From positions 1 to 15,208 of the forward strand of contig CANQCJ010000029.1 in the NCBI GenBank assembly GCA_947589205.1: a stretch of DNA of 15,208 nucleotides, in the 5' to 3' direction. Of this stretch, positions 1 to 7,750 are shown piece after piece; positions within the stretch are counted from its first letter, which is position 1, and the number at the start of each line of letters is the position of its first letter. Origin of the DNA: an uncultured Ruminococcus sp. Its GTDB lineage: Bacteria; Bacillota; Clostridia; Oscillospirales; Ruminococcaceae. The translations under genes and the position numbers were made by a program. The notes beneath the pieces were generated by a model, which was given only the letters and a program-made list of their open reading frames with translations, searched no databases and was not told the DNA's origin.

Positions 1-687
1 CCTCACCAGACCTCTTGGGGAGCGACGACGCGGCTTATCGGCGCGATCATCATGACACACGGCGACGACAGCGGTCTTGTGCTGCCGCCCGCAGTGGCTC
101 CGATACAGGTAATTATCGTACCCGTTCAGCAGCATAAGGACGGCGTTCTGCAAAAAGCGGACGAGCTTCTTAAAAAGTTCAAGGCTCTCGGTGTGCGGGT
201 AAAAATTGACGACAGCGACAATTCGCCGGGCTGGAAATTCGCCGAATACGAAATGCGCGGCGTACCGCTCAGAGTGGAAATAGGTCCCAAGGATATCGAG
301 AATGACCAATGCGTCTGCGCGATCAGATACAGCGGAGAAAAGCGGATCGTCTCGCTTGAAAATTCGCTTGAAACGTTTTCTAAAGCCGTCAAGGCTTTGC
401 TTGAAAAAGAGATACCGCAGGGTATGTACTACAAAGCGGCTCAAAATCGCGCGGCTAAGACCTATCAATGCACAACGATAGACGAGATGAATACCGCGCT
501 TACCGAAAAGGGCGACGGCTTTATCGAAGCGATGTGGTGCGGCGATCCCGAGTGCGAGGAAAAGGTAAAGGAGCTTACCGGCGCAGGCTCGCGCTGCATA
601 CCTATCGAACAGCACGAAATAAGCGACAGGTGCGTTTGCTGCGGCAAGGAAGCAAAGCATATGGTGCTTTGGGGCAAGGCTTATTAA
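1..687 (+). CDS. proS: Prolyl-tRNA synthetase, archaeal/eukaryotic-like type, C-terminal part (5' truncated by window edge)
   Basis: This enzyme charges tRNA-Pro with proline in the cytoplasm. The frame is open from base 1 and 228 residues are visible, so the catalytic N-terminal part lies outside the window. The fragment opens in class II motif 3 (SWGATTRLIGAIIMTHGDDSG), followed by VLPP and the anticodon-binding domain, which carries the GWKFAEYEMRGVPLR signature. The last ~90 residues form the zinc-binding C-terminal domain typical of this ProRS class: Cys at fragment residues 180 and 185 (CGDPEC) and at 211 and 214 (CVCC), ending in WGKAY. The bacterial-type ProRS instead has an inserted editing domain and lacks this tail, so the assignment to the archaeal/eukaryotic-like class is secure from the C-terminus alone. 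It converges on hisC across a shared terminator. Confidence 0.96.
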   Translation, partial: PHQTSWGATTRLIGAIIMTHGDDSGLVLPPAVAPIQVIIVPVQQHKDGVLQKADELLKKFKALGVRVKIDDSDNSPGWKFAEYEMRGVPLRVEIGPKDIENDQCVCAIRYSGEKRIVSLENSLETFSKAVKALLEKEIPQGMYYKAAQNRAAKTYQCTTIDEMNTALTEKGDGFIEAMWCGDPECEEKVKELTGAGSRCIPIEQHEISDRCVCCGKEAKHMVLWGKAY

Positions 688-703
688 AGCTTTTAAAAAT
701 GAT

Positions 704-734
704 CCCGGAGTTTTTTACGCTCCGGGTATTTTTT
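704..734. terminator. Bidirectional intrinsic terminator between proS and hisC
   Basis: A perfect 7-bp GC-rich stem (CCCGGAG at 704-710, CTCCGGG at 720-726) encloses a 9-nt loop. On the plus strand it is followed by TATTTTTTAT, serving proS. On the minus strand the same stem is followed by ATCATTTTTAAAA, serving hisC. The plus-strand T-run overlaps the hisC stop codon. Position between convergent genes and T-tracts on both sides support bidirectional use. Confidence 0.85.
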
Positions 735-1797
735 ATAATATCAATTCTTTCAAAGCGGCGATAAGCTTGTCGGTCTGTTCGTCAGTGCCAATGGTTATCC
801 TTAACCGATCGCCTATCTTGGGTTTGTCCCAATATCTTACAAATATTCCCTTTTGGCGCAGAAATTCAAAAATTTCCTTTGCGTCAAGGCTTTTGTGCTT
901 AACAAACAAAAAGTTCGTACTGCTGTCGGGCATCTCAAAGCCCAAAGCGCGAAGCTCTTTAGCCGCGCGCTCTCTTGTCGCTATGACCTTTGAGACGATA
1001 TTTCTGAAATACTCCTCGTCCTCAATCGCGGCGACACCCGCTTCTATCTGCACTCTGTCGAGCGGATAGGAATTATAGCTGTCCTTTACCGCGCCGAGAA
1101 CGCTTATAAGCTCCGGCGAACCTATAGCCATGCCTATCCTCATTCCCGCCATAGCTCTCGATTTTGAGAAGGTCTGTGTAACAAGCAGGTTCTCATATTT
1201 TTTTGTCAGCTCGACCGCCGAATAGCAGCCGAAATCCACATACGCCTCGTCCACGATAACAACGCAGTCACGGTTGTGCTCTAAGATGTCGACGATAAAT
1301 TCTTTGTCTCTGCCGATAGATGTCGGCGCGTTCGGGTTGGCGATGACCACGCCGCCGTTTTCGGGGTAGTAGTCGGAGGCGATGATGTTGAAGCTCTCGT
1401 CCACCTCGGGGGTGCGGCAGGGTATCTTCAGCAGGGCGCACCACACCGGATAGAACGAATAGGTCACGTCCGGGAAAAGTATCGGTTTATCGGAATTGAA
1501 AAACGCGCGGAACGCCGCAGCAAGCACATCGTCCGAACCGTTGCCGATAAAGATATTTTCATAGCTTAACGAAACGCCGTTGGCGTTACCGAGACGCTCC
1601 GCCGCGGCTTTTCTGAGCGGGGCTGAATCCATTGACGGATAGAGCCTTAACGAAAAATCGCGTTCCTTAAGCAGCCTTTCGACCGACGGAGAGGGCGGAT
1701 AGGGCGACTCGTTGGCGTTGAGCTTTATTATGTCGTCGGACTTCGGCTGTTCGCCGGCGGTGTAGGGGCTGATGTCGATAAAATTTTTGCGCCACAT
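733..1797 (-). CDS. hisC: Histidinol-phosphate aminotransferase-like PLP enzyme
   Basis: This 354-residue fold-type I PLP aminotransferase most resembles HisC, which converts imidazole acetol phosphate and glutamate to histidinol phosphate and 2-oxoglutarate. Visible family features are the substrate-entry motif LNANESPYPPSP (26-37), the cofactor Asn in NPNAPTS (154-160), Asp in VDEAYVDF (182-189), the PLP-lysine K212 in TFSKSRAMAGMRIG, and a late Arg in LRITIGT. The ATG start has a GGGGAG ribosome site that overlaps the upstream radical SAM stop codon, with only a 4-bp gap. No other histidine gene is in the window, so the enzyme may be a stand-alone HisC or a related aminotransferase (an aromatic or CobD-like role cannot be excluded). 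It is the last gene of the minus-strand block and ends at a terminator. Confidence 0.85.
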   Translation of the reverse strand: MWRKNFIDISPYTAGEQPKSDDIIKLNANESPYPPSPSVERLLKERDFSLRLYPSMDSAPLRKAAAERLGNANGVSLSYENIFIGNGSDDVLAAAFRAFFNSDKPILFPDVTYSFYPVWCALLKIPCRTPEVDESFNIIASDYYPENGGVVIANPNAPTSIGRDKEFIVDILEHNRDCVVIVDEAYVDFGCYSAVELTKKYENLLVTQTFSKSRAMAGMRIGMAIGSPELISVLGAVKDSYNSYPLDRVQIEAGVAAIEDEEYFRNIVSKVIATRERAAKELRALGFEMPDSSTNFLFVKHKSLDAKEIFEFLRQKGIFVRYWDKPKIGDRLRITIGTDEQTDKLIAALKELIL

Positions 1798-1801
1798 ATT
1801 C

Positions 1802-2419
1802 TCACTCCCCCGCTATATACGCTCTTACCCTAAGCTCTATCCCGATGCTGTCGGCGAGAGCCTTTGAACGCGCCGTTTCCTCTTCGCCGATAATATCCAC
1901 CACCGTGAACATAACTCTCGGCACATAGGACTTTACCTCGGAGGCAAATTTCAGCATTGCCGCAAAGCAGTCGGTCTTAAAGGACGGGCGGGTCACCTTG
2001 TCGTAGCTTTCCTTGTCGGAAGCGTTAAGGCTTATAGATACGCAGTCGATAAGTCCGCTCAGCTCCTTGGAAATGCTTCTTTCGTTTATAAGCTCTCCCA
2101 GACCGTTGGTGTTGAGCCTTATCGAGGTTTTGCAGCGGCTTCTGATATATTCGGCGGTCTGCTTTAAAAGCTCAAGCTCGCAGGTAGGCTCGCCGTAGCC
2201 GCAGAAAACTATTTCCTTATAGCCTTCAAGCTTACGCTTATCGAGGTCGGCTTTTATTTCATTGATATTCGGCTGATGCTCCAGCCAGAGCGGTTCGGAG
2301 CCGTAAGCCGAATCGCCGTTGCCCCTTATGCAGAAGGTACAGGCGCAGGGGCATTTGTTTGTGATATTGAGATAAAGCGAATCGCCTATCTCATACGATA
2401 TCGTCATTGCTTTTTTCAT
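1802..2419 (-). CDS. Radical SAM protein, TatD-associated family type
   Basis: A short (205-residue) radical SAM enzyme. The 4Fe-4S/SAM motif is CxxxCxxC, with Cys at 23, 27 and 30 (NKCPCACTFCIR) and an extra Cys at 25. GYGEPT (93-98 region) supplies the GGE-like SAM-binding segment, and LNTNGLG follows. The LYLNITNKCPC start and small size match the family described as TatD nuclease-associated radical SAM proteins, whose reaction is unknown. No tatD is in this window, so the family call rests on sequence resemblance only. The ATG start is supported by AAGGAAG at 2427-2433 with 7-nt spacing; the internal Met5 has no such site. It sits between mnmE (18-bp gap) and hisC (4-bp gap) in one transcription direction. 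Confidence 0.8.
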   Translation of the reverse strand: MKKAMTISYEIGDSLYLNITNKCPCACTFCIRGNGDSAYGSEPLWLEHQPNINEIKADLDKRKLEGYKEIVFCGYGEPTCELELLKQTAEYIRSRCKTSIRLNTNGLGELINERSISKELSGLIDCVSISLNASDKESYDKVTRPSFKTDCFAAMLKFASEVKSYVPRVMFTVVDIIGEEETARSKALADSIGIELRVRAYIAGE

Positions 2420-2437
2420 ACTATCGCTTCCTTAAAT

Positions 2438-3808
2438 TTATTTTCCGACGCAGAATTTAGAAAACACCTCGTCGACAACGCTTTCGGTGACGCGTTCTCC
2501 GATAAGCTCCGAAAGCGCGTCCGCCGCTTGTGTGATGTCGATAGTCACCGCGTCCGCAGTCATTCCCGCGTTCAGCGCAGCTATTGCTTTTTTCAGATAC
2601 TTCGCCGAGCATTCAAGGCGGTCTTTTTGCCGCTCGTTTACGAATATCGCGCTGTCGTCGTCTCCGACAGCCCCGAAAAGCTCTGCGGCGGCGCGTTCGA
2701 GCGCGTCTCTGCCGTCTCCGGTCTTTGCGGAAATTTCTATTATCCTGCCGACGGCGAGCCTGCGGTACTGTTCGCAGAAGCTTTGATCGGCAATATCCGT
2801 CTTGTTTATAAGCGAAATTATCTTTGCATCGCTGCCCCTGAGCCTTTCGATAAGCTTCAGATCGTCCTCGTCCGGCGGCGCGCTCCCGTCAAATACCGCG
2901 ATGATGAGCGCGCTTTCTTCGATGCGCTTTTCGGCAAGCAGTATGCCTATCCGTTCGACCTCTTCATCGGAGGTCCGCAAGCCCGCCGTGTCCGACAGCC
3001 GCAGCGTTATATCGCCGAGACGGACGGTCTCTTCGATTATATCGCGGGTAGTGCCGGCAATATCGGTGACTATCGCGCGTTCAAAGCCGAGAAGCAGGTT
3101 CATCAGCGTTGATTTGCCTACGTTCGGTTTGCCCGCGATGACTGCGGGTACGCCGTTTTTCAGAGCCAAGCCGTTGTCGTAGGCGTTCAGCAGCTTTTGT
3201 GAGGTCTCGAGCGCGTTATTGAGCGTTAAGCTTATCGCCTGCGGCGTTACCTCGGGGATATCCTCCTCCGGATAGTCCGCCCAAGCCGCAAGAGAGCCTA
3301 ACAGCGTTATGAGCCGTTGACGGACGGCGTTTATTTTTTCAAAAAGCGCGCCCTGACGGGTAAGATTTGCAGAGCGCAGAGAAAGCTCGCCCTGTGCCGA
3401 TATGGTCTCCATGACCGCCTCCGCCTGCGTCAGCGACAGCTTGCCGTTTAAAAACGCAAGCTTTGTAAATTCGCCGCGCTGAGCGGGTCTCGCGCCGTTT
3501 TCGCAGCAAAGGCGGAGAATTTTTTTCGTAATATATATCCCGCCGTGGCAGGATATCTCGGCGGTGTTTTCGCCGGTGTAGGATCTCGGCGCGCGAAAGA
3601 CCGTCAGCACCGCATCGTCTATGACCGCTCCGCTTTTGTCCTTTATATGCCCATAGGCGCAGGTGTACCCCGCCATCGAGCTTACTTCCTTTCCGTCCGC
3701 GCGGAAAAATACACGCGAGGCTGTTTCTATTGCGTCCTCGCCGCTTATTCTTATTACCGAAAGCGCGCCCTGAGCTATCGGGGTCGATATGGCGCATACT
3801 GCGTTCAA
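2438..3808 (-). CDS. mnmE: tRNA uridine-5-carboxymethylaminomethyl modification GTPase MnmE
   Basis: MnmE pairs with MnmG to install (carboxymethyl)aminomethyl groups at C5 of the wobble uridine of certain tRNAs. The 456-residue protein has the N-terminal tetrahydrofolate-binding domain (AISTPIAQGALSVIRISG, 6-23), a helical domain, and an inserted Ras-like GTPase with all G motifs: GKPNVGKST (226-234), TTRD (253-256), DTAG (273-276), NKTD (335-338) and SAK (360-362). It ends in CVGK with the catalytic Cys453; many relatives have CIGK. The start codon is TTG, supported by GAGGTG six bases upstream. It lies 14 bp after rsmG. The order mnmG-rsmG-mnmE differs from the usual Firmicute order mnmE-mnmG-rsmG. 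Confidence 0.97.
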   Translation of the reverse strand: MNAVCAISTPIAQGALSVIRISGEDAIETASRVFFRADGKEVSSMAGYTCAYGHIKDKSGAVIDDAVLTVFRAPRSYTGENTAEISCHGGIYITKKILRLCCENGARPAQRGEFTKLAFLNGKLSLTQAEAVMETISAQGELSLRSANLTRQGALFEKINAVRQRLITLLGSLAAWADYPEEDIPEVTPQAISLTLNNALETSQKLLNAYDNGLALKNGVPAVIAGKPNVGKSTLMNLLLGFERAIVTDIAGTTRDIIEETVRLGDITLRLSDTAGLRTSDEEVERIGILLAEKRIEESALIIAVFDGSAPPDEDDLKLIERLRGSDAKIISLINKTDIADQSFCEQYRRLAVGRIIEISAKTGDGRDALERAAAELFGAVGDDDSAIFVNERQKDRLECSAKYLKKAIAALNAGMTADAVTIDITQAADALSELIGERVTESVVDEVFSKFCVGK

Positions 3809-3814
3809 AGCCTA

Positions 3815-3820
3815 CACCTC
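3815..3820 (-). promoter_or_regulatory. Ribosome binding site deciding the TTG start of mnmE
   Basis: GAGGTG lies 6 nt upstream of a TTG codon, and translation from it gives the conserved MnmE N-terminus (MNAVCAISTPIAQG). No ATG or GTG fits this end of the protein, so TTG is the likely initiator. Confidence 0.75.
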
Positions 3821-3822
3821 GC

Positions 3823-4530
3823 TTACAAGCTTTTTTTCTTTATCTGACCGGCGTTCCTCGGATATTTTTCCGGGGTGGGCGCGGTCTTTTCAATTATTAT
3901 CAGCGTTCGTTCGCTGCCGTCGGGCAGCGTGTATTTTTTTATATCGCCGACCGTTCCGCCGAGTATCTTTATGGCGTTTCCCGCCTGTTCAAGCTCCTCA
4001 CCGCCGCTGCTTCCCTTTAGCGCGGCGAATTTTCCGCCGACCCTTACAAACGGCAGACAGTATTCGCAGAGCTTATCGAGCGGGGCAACCGCTCTTGCGG
4101 CGGCGATGTCGAAGGTCTCACGCATTTGAGAGGTTTTGGCAAGCTCCTCCGCCCTGCCGTGGATACAGCGCGCTTTGAGATTAAGCGTATCGAGCAGCGT
4201 TTCAAGAAAATTTATCCGCTTGTTCAGGCTGTCTATCAGCGTAAGCTCTATGTCGTTCCTGACGATCTTCAGCGGTATAGAGGGAAATCCCGCGCCCGTG
4301 CCGATGTCGGCAGCGCAGGCTCCCTGCGGGAGGTCGAAAAGCGTGAACGGATAAACGCTGTCGAAAAAATGCTTTATCGCAATTTCCCTCGGGTCGGTTA
4401 TCGCGGTCAGATTTATTTTTTCGTTCCACTCGATAAGAAGGTCGGCATAGACGGAAAATCGGCGGTAGATCTGTTCGTCAATATTCCCGCCGAAAATTTC
4501 CTCGAGCTGTGGAAGGTCTATAAAATTCAT
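3823..4530 (-). CDS. rsmG: 16S rRNA (guanine-527 N7) methyltransferase RsmG
   Basis: RsmG (GidB) methylates N7 of G527 in 16S rRNA using SAM. From the chosen start it is 235 residues, the usual family size. The early INLTAIT motif (39-45), the SAM-binding glycine loop DIGTGAGFPSIPL (75-87), and RAVAPL (146-151) followed by GGKFAALKG are characteristic. The start at 4530 is preferred over an in-frame ATG at 4563. It makes an ATGA overlap with the mnmG stop codon, has GGAGAG about 8 nt upstream, and begins at the conserved MNFIDLPQLEEIF. The longer version would add the basic peptide MACKRKRRANI encoded inside mnmG. The overlap implies translational coupling to mnmG. Confidence 0.95.
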   Translation of the reverse strand: MNFIDLPQLEEIFGGNIDEQIYRRFSVYADLLIEWNEKINLTAITDPREIAIKHFFDSVYPFTLFDLPQGACAADIGTGAGFPSIPLKIVRNDIELTLIDSLNKRINFLETLLDTLNLKARCIHGRAEELAKTSQMRETFDIAAARAVAPLDKLCEYCLPFVRVGGKFAALKGSSGGEELEQAGNAIKILGGTVGDIKKYTLPDGSERTLIIIEKTAPTPEKYPRNAGQIKKKSL

Positions 4531-6419
4531 GATGTTTGCTCTCCGTTTTCTCTTGCAAGCCATATCAGCAGGACGTTGATATCGGCGGGGTTGACCCCGG
4601 ATATGCGGCTTGCCTGTCCGATGCTGAGCGGTTTTATTTTGTTGAGCTTTTCCGCGGCTTCTAAACGCAGACCTTTTATCCGGGAATAGTCGGTATCGGT
4701 ATCGAGCGATCTCTTTTCGAGCTTTCTCATCGCTTCGACCTGTTCGAGCTGTATCGCGATATAGCCCTCGTATTTTATGTTAAGCTCCGCCTGTTCGCAG
4801 ATCTCCTCGTCAAGCGCCGGACGCTGTTCGTCAAACGGCGCGAGCGACAAATAATCGAGCTGCGGACGCTTTATAAGCTGCGAAAGCTTAATGCCGGTCG
4901 AGATAGGCTCCGTGCCGCGCGAGACGAGAAGCTCGTTGAGCTTGTCCGTCGGGGCGATATTTACGCTTTTAAGGCGTTTTGTTTCGTTCTCGATAAGCTC
5001 TTTCTTTTTGAGCAGTCTTGCGTATCTTTCGTCGGATATAAGTCCGACCTCGTGACCCTTTTCGGTCAGGCGCAGGTCGGCGTTGTCCTGCCGCAGAAGC
5101 AGGCGGTATTCGCTGCGCGAGGTCATCATTCTGTACGGGTCGCTGCAGCCCTTTGTGACAAGATCGTCTATCAGCGTTCCGATGTAGGAGGAGGCGCGGT
5201 CTAAAATGAGCGGGTCTCTGCCTTGCAGCTTTAACGCGGCGTTTATTCCCGCGATAAGTCCCTGCGCCGCCGCCTCCTCATAGCCCGACGTGCCGTTGAA
5301 CTGACCCGCGCCGTAAAGCCCCGGGATCTTTTTAAATTCAAGCGTCGGCAGCAGCTGTGTCGGGTCGCAGCAGTCGTATTCTATCGCGTAGGCGTTTCGC
5401 ATGATCTCGACGTTTTCAAGTCCGGCTATCGTGCGCATGAAAGCGAGCTGAACGTCCTCGGGGAGAGAGCTGGACATTCCCTGAACGTATATCTCGTCGG
5501 TGTCAAGTCCCATCGGCTCTAAAAAAAGCTGGTGGCGGGGCTTGTCGGAAAAACGCTTTATCTTGTCCTCGATAGACGGGCAATAGCGCGGACCTACCCC
5601 CTCTATCTGCCCGGAATACATCGCCGAACGTTCGATGTTGTCCATTATGACCTTGTGGGTGCGTTCGTTGGTGTAGCCCATATAACAGCAGATCTTGTTT
5701 TCGAGCGGCTTGTCGTTCTCAAAGGAAAACGGGGTTATTTTTTCGTCGCCGTATTGTATTTCGAGCTTTGAAAAATCTATCGAGCGGCGGTGTACGCGGC
5801 AGGGCGTGCCGGTCTTGAAGCGTCTGAGCTCAACGCCTATCGCCCTGAGCGAATCGGAAAGGCGGTTTGCCGGCAGGGTGTGATCCGGTCCGCTTTCATA
5901 GCTGACGTTTCCGACAAAGATCCTGCCGTTTAAATACGTTCCCCCCGCGATTATGACAGCCTTCGCGCCGTATTCGCTGCCGAGCTTGCTTTTTACGCCG
6001 CAGAGCTTGCCGTTTTCATCGGTGAGGATATCCGTTATCTCGTCCTGCTTCAAGAAAAGCTTATCGGCAGCTTCAACGGTCTTTTTCATATATAAATGGT
6101 ACTTTACCCTGTCCGACTGAACGCGCAGACTGTGTACGGCGGGACCTTTTCCGCGGTTAAGCATTCGCGACTGCAAAAAAGTAGCGTCCGCCGCTTTTCC
6201 CATTTCTCCGCCGAGAGCGTCTATCTCGCGCACCAAATGACCCTTAGCCGTTCCGCCTATCGAGGGGTTGCAGGGCATATTCGCTACAGCGTCCAGCGAT
6301 ATTGTAAACAGCGCGGTCTTAGCTCCGAGACGGGCGGCGGCAAGCGCGGCTTCGCAGCCGGCATGACCCGCGCCGACGACGGCTATGTCAAAATTATCGA
6401 GCATATTTTTCAGCGGCAT
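4527..6419 (-). CDS. mnmG: tRNA uridine-5-carboxymethylaminomethyl modification enzyme MnmG
   Basis: MnmG (GidA) is the FAD- and NADH-dependent partner of MnmE in wobble-uridine modification. The 630-residue protein shows the Rossmann FAD motif VVGAGHAGCEAA (14-25), the family signature with the conserved Cys in MPCNPSIGGTAKGH (48-61), RGKGPAVHSLRVQSDR (89-104), and the C-terminal helical region that contacts MnmE and tRNA (GYIAIQLEQVEAMRKLE, later SIGQASRISGV). The ATG used overlaps the serS end by 10 bp (ATGCCGCTGA contains the serS stop). AAGGA is about 12 nt upstream and GGAAA abuts the ATG. Met6 is an alternative start but lacks a clear ribosome site. The 3' end overlaps rsmG by 4 bp. 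Confidence 0.97.
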   Translation of the reverse strand: MPLKNMLDNFDIAVVGAGHAGCEAALAAARLGAKTALFTISLDAVANMPCNPSIGGTAKGHLVREIDALGGEMGKAADATFLQSRMLNRGKGPAVHSLRVQSDRVKYHLYMKKTVEAADKLFLKQDEITDILTDENGKLCGVKSKLGSEYGAKAVIIAGGTYLNGRIFVGNVSYESGPDHTLPANRLSDSLRAIGVELRRFKTGTPCRVHRRSIDFSKLEIQYGDEKITPFSFENDKPLENKICCYMGYTNERTHKVIMDNIERSAMYSGQIEGVGPRYCPSIEDKIKRFSDKPRHQLFLEPMGLDTDEIYVQGMSSSLPEDVQLAFMRTIAGLENVEIMRNAYAIEYDCCDPTQLLPTLEFKKIPGLYGAGQFNGTSGYEEAAAQGLIAGINAALKLQGRDPLILDRASSYIGTLIDDLVTKGCSDPYRMMTSRSEYRLLLRQDNADLRLTEKGHEVGLISDERYARLLKKKELIENETKRLKSVNIAPTDKLNELLVSRGTEPISTGIKLSQLIKRPQLDYLSLAPFDEQRPALDEEICEQAELNIKYEGYIAIQLEQVEAMRKLEKRSLDTDTDYSRIKGLRLEAAEKLNKIKPLSIGQASRISGVNPADINVLLIWLARENGEQTS

Positions 6420-7702
6420 CTTTCCAGCTTGTCCTTGCCGCCCATGTAGGGTCTCAATGCCTCCGGTACTGCGACCGTGCCGTCCGCTTTGAGGTTGTTT
6501 TCAAGATATGCTATCAGCATACGCGGCGGCGCGACGACGGTGTTGTTTAGGGTGTGGGCAAAGTATTTTTTGCCGTCCTCGCCCTTTACTCTTATGCCGA
6601 GCCTGCGCGCCTGAGCGTCGCCGAGATCCGAACAGCTTCCTACCTCGAAATATTTCTGCTGTCTCGGGCTCCACGCTTCAACGTCGAGACTTCTGACCTT
6701 GAGATCTGCCAAGTCGCCCGAACAGCATTGCAGCGTTCTTACGGGAATATCGAGAGTTCTGAAAAAGTCAACGGTGTTTCTCCAGAGCTTTTCATACCAA
6801 AGCTCGCTCTCCTCCGGCTTGCAGACGACTATCATTTCCTGCTTTTCAAACTGATGTATGCGGTAAACGCCGCGTTCCTCAATGCCGTGCGCGCCAACCT
6901 CTTTTCTGAAGCAGGGGCTGTAGCTTGTGAGCGTCTGCGGCAGCTGGGCTTCGGGGATTATCGTGTCGATGAATTTTCCTATCATCGAATGCTCCGACGT
7001 GCCGATGAGATAGAGATCCTCGCCCTCGATCTTGTACATCATGTTTTCCATTTCCGCAAAGCTCATAACACCGGTCACAACATCGGATCTTATCATAAAC
7101 GGCGGGATATAGTAGGTAAATCCGCGGTCTATCATGAAATCTCTCGCATAGGAAAGTATCGCCGAATGAAGTCTTGCGATGTCGCCCTTGAGATAGTAAA
7201 ATCCGTTGCCGCTCGTCTTGTCGCGCGCCACGTCAAGCTCTACGCCGTTGAGCGATTCCATTATGTCGATGTGGTAGGGCACCTCGTAGTCGGGCACTAT
7301 CGGTTCGCCGAATCTTTCAAGCTCAACGTTTTCCTTGTCGTTTTTGCCTATCGGCACCTCCTCGCCGATAAACTGCGGGATAACCAGCATTCTCCTGCGG
7401 ATCTCCTCCTCTAGCTCCTTTTCCCTCGCCGGGAGCTGCTCTAATTCCTCACCGTACTCCTTGACCTGCGCCTTTACCCTTTCAGCCTCCTCCTTTTCGC
7501 CCTTCGCCATAAGTCCGCCGATCTGCTTGCTCAGCTTGTTGCGCTGTGCGCGAAGCTCGTCCGCGCGGGTCTTTGCGGCGCGAAACTGCTTGTCAAGCTC
7601 TATTACCTCGTCCACGAGAACGAGCTTTTCATCTTGAAATTTCTTCTTGATATTTTCCTTTACCCTCTCAGGCTCGGTCCTTAAAACCTTGATGTCTAAC
7701 AT
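6410..7702 (-). CDS. serS: Seryl-tRNA synthetase with archaeal/eukaryotic-like motifs
   Basis: This class II synthetase charges tRNA-Ser (and tRNA-Sec where present) with serine. It has 430 residues. Residues ~30-105 form the long-armed coiled coil that grips the tRNA. The catalytic domain follows, with the serine-binding loop GTSEHS (234-239; most bacteria have TAEVP, and the Thr and Glu are kept), motif 2 CFRKEVGAHG...YRIHQFEKQE (264-289), EVGSCSDLGDAQARRLGIR (353-371) and motif 3 NNTVVAPPRMLIAYLEN (386-402, with R394), ending in RPYMGGK. Motif 2 with GAHG and HQFEK resembles archaeal and eukaryotic SerRS more than Bacillus SerRS. The ATG start has GGAGTG about 7 nt upstream. There is no room for a T-box leader in the 48 bp before it. 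It sits between parB and mnmG. Confidence 0.96.
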   Translation of the reverse strand: MLDIKVLRTEPERVKENIKKKFQDEKLVLVDEVIELDKQFRAAKTRADELRAQRNKLSKQIGGLMAKGEKEEAERVKAQVKEYGEELEQLPAREKELEEEIRRRMLVIPQFIGEEVPIGKNDKENVELERFGEPIVPDYEVPYHIDIMESLNGVELDVARDKTSGNGFYYLKGDIARLHSAILSYARDFMIDRGFTYYIPPFMIRSDVVTGVMSFAEMENMMYKIEGEDLYLIGTSEHSMIGKFIDTIIPEAQLPQTLTSYSPCFRKEVGAHGIEERGVYRIHQFEKQEMIVVCKPEESELWYEKLWRNTVDFFRTLDIPVRTLQCCSGDLADLKVRSLDVEAWSPRQQKYFEVGSCSDLGDAQARRLGIRVKGEDGKKYFAHTLNNTVVAPPRMLIAYLENNLKADGTVAVPEALRPYMGGKDKLERCR

Positions 7703-7716
7703 TTGTTATCACTCCA

Positions 7717-7730
7717 TAAAAATATTTTTA
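7717..7730. repeat. 14-bp AT palindrome beside the parB-proximal parS
   Basis: TAAAAATATTTTTA is a perfect 14-bp palindrome lying 2 bp from the parS-like site, in the 48-bp parB-serS gap. It may help strand bending or act as a weak terminator with the adjacent palindrome. I have no evidence of function. Confidence 0.4.
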
Positions 7731-7732
7731 AA

Positions 7733-7748
7733 TGTTCCATGTGGAACA
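7733..7748. promoter_or_regulatory. parS-like centromere site (one central mismatch)
   Basis: TGTTCCATGTGGAACA is a near-perfect palindrome (one central mismatch). It matches the Bacillus-type parS consensus TGTTTCACGTGAAACA at 13 of 16 positions. It lies 2 bp beyond the parB stop codon in the parB-serS gap. parS sites close to parAB and oriC are standard for chromosomal ParABS. A second, symmetric copy of the same variant lies at 10512. Confidence 0.8.
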
Positions 7749-7750
7749 AT

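Noticed and set aside
2276..3112. 278-codon plus-strand open frame opposite mnmE and the radical SAM gene
   Set aside because: It is antisense to a gene with complete MnmE motifs, has no recognisable domain and reads as a low-complexity Arg/Ala/Val-rich shadow of the coding strand.
4531..4563. Longer rsmG start adding MACKRKRRANI
   Set aside because: The ATGA overlap with mnmG, the GGAGAG spacing and family N-termini all favour the start at 4530.
6554..7414. 286-codon plus-strand open frame opposite serS
   Set aside because: The opposite strand encodes an intact seryl-tRNA synthetase; the antisense product shows no domain and no ribosome site fits.
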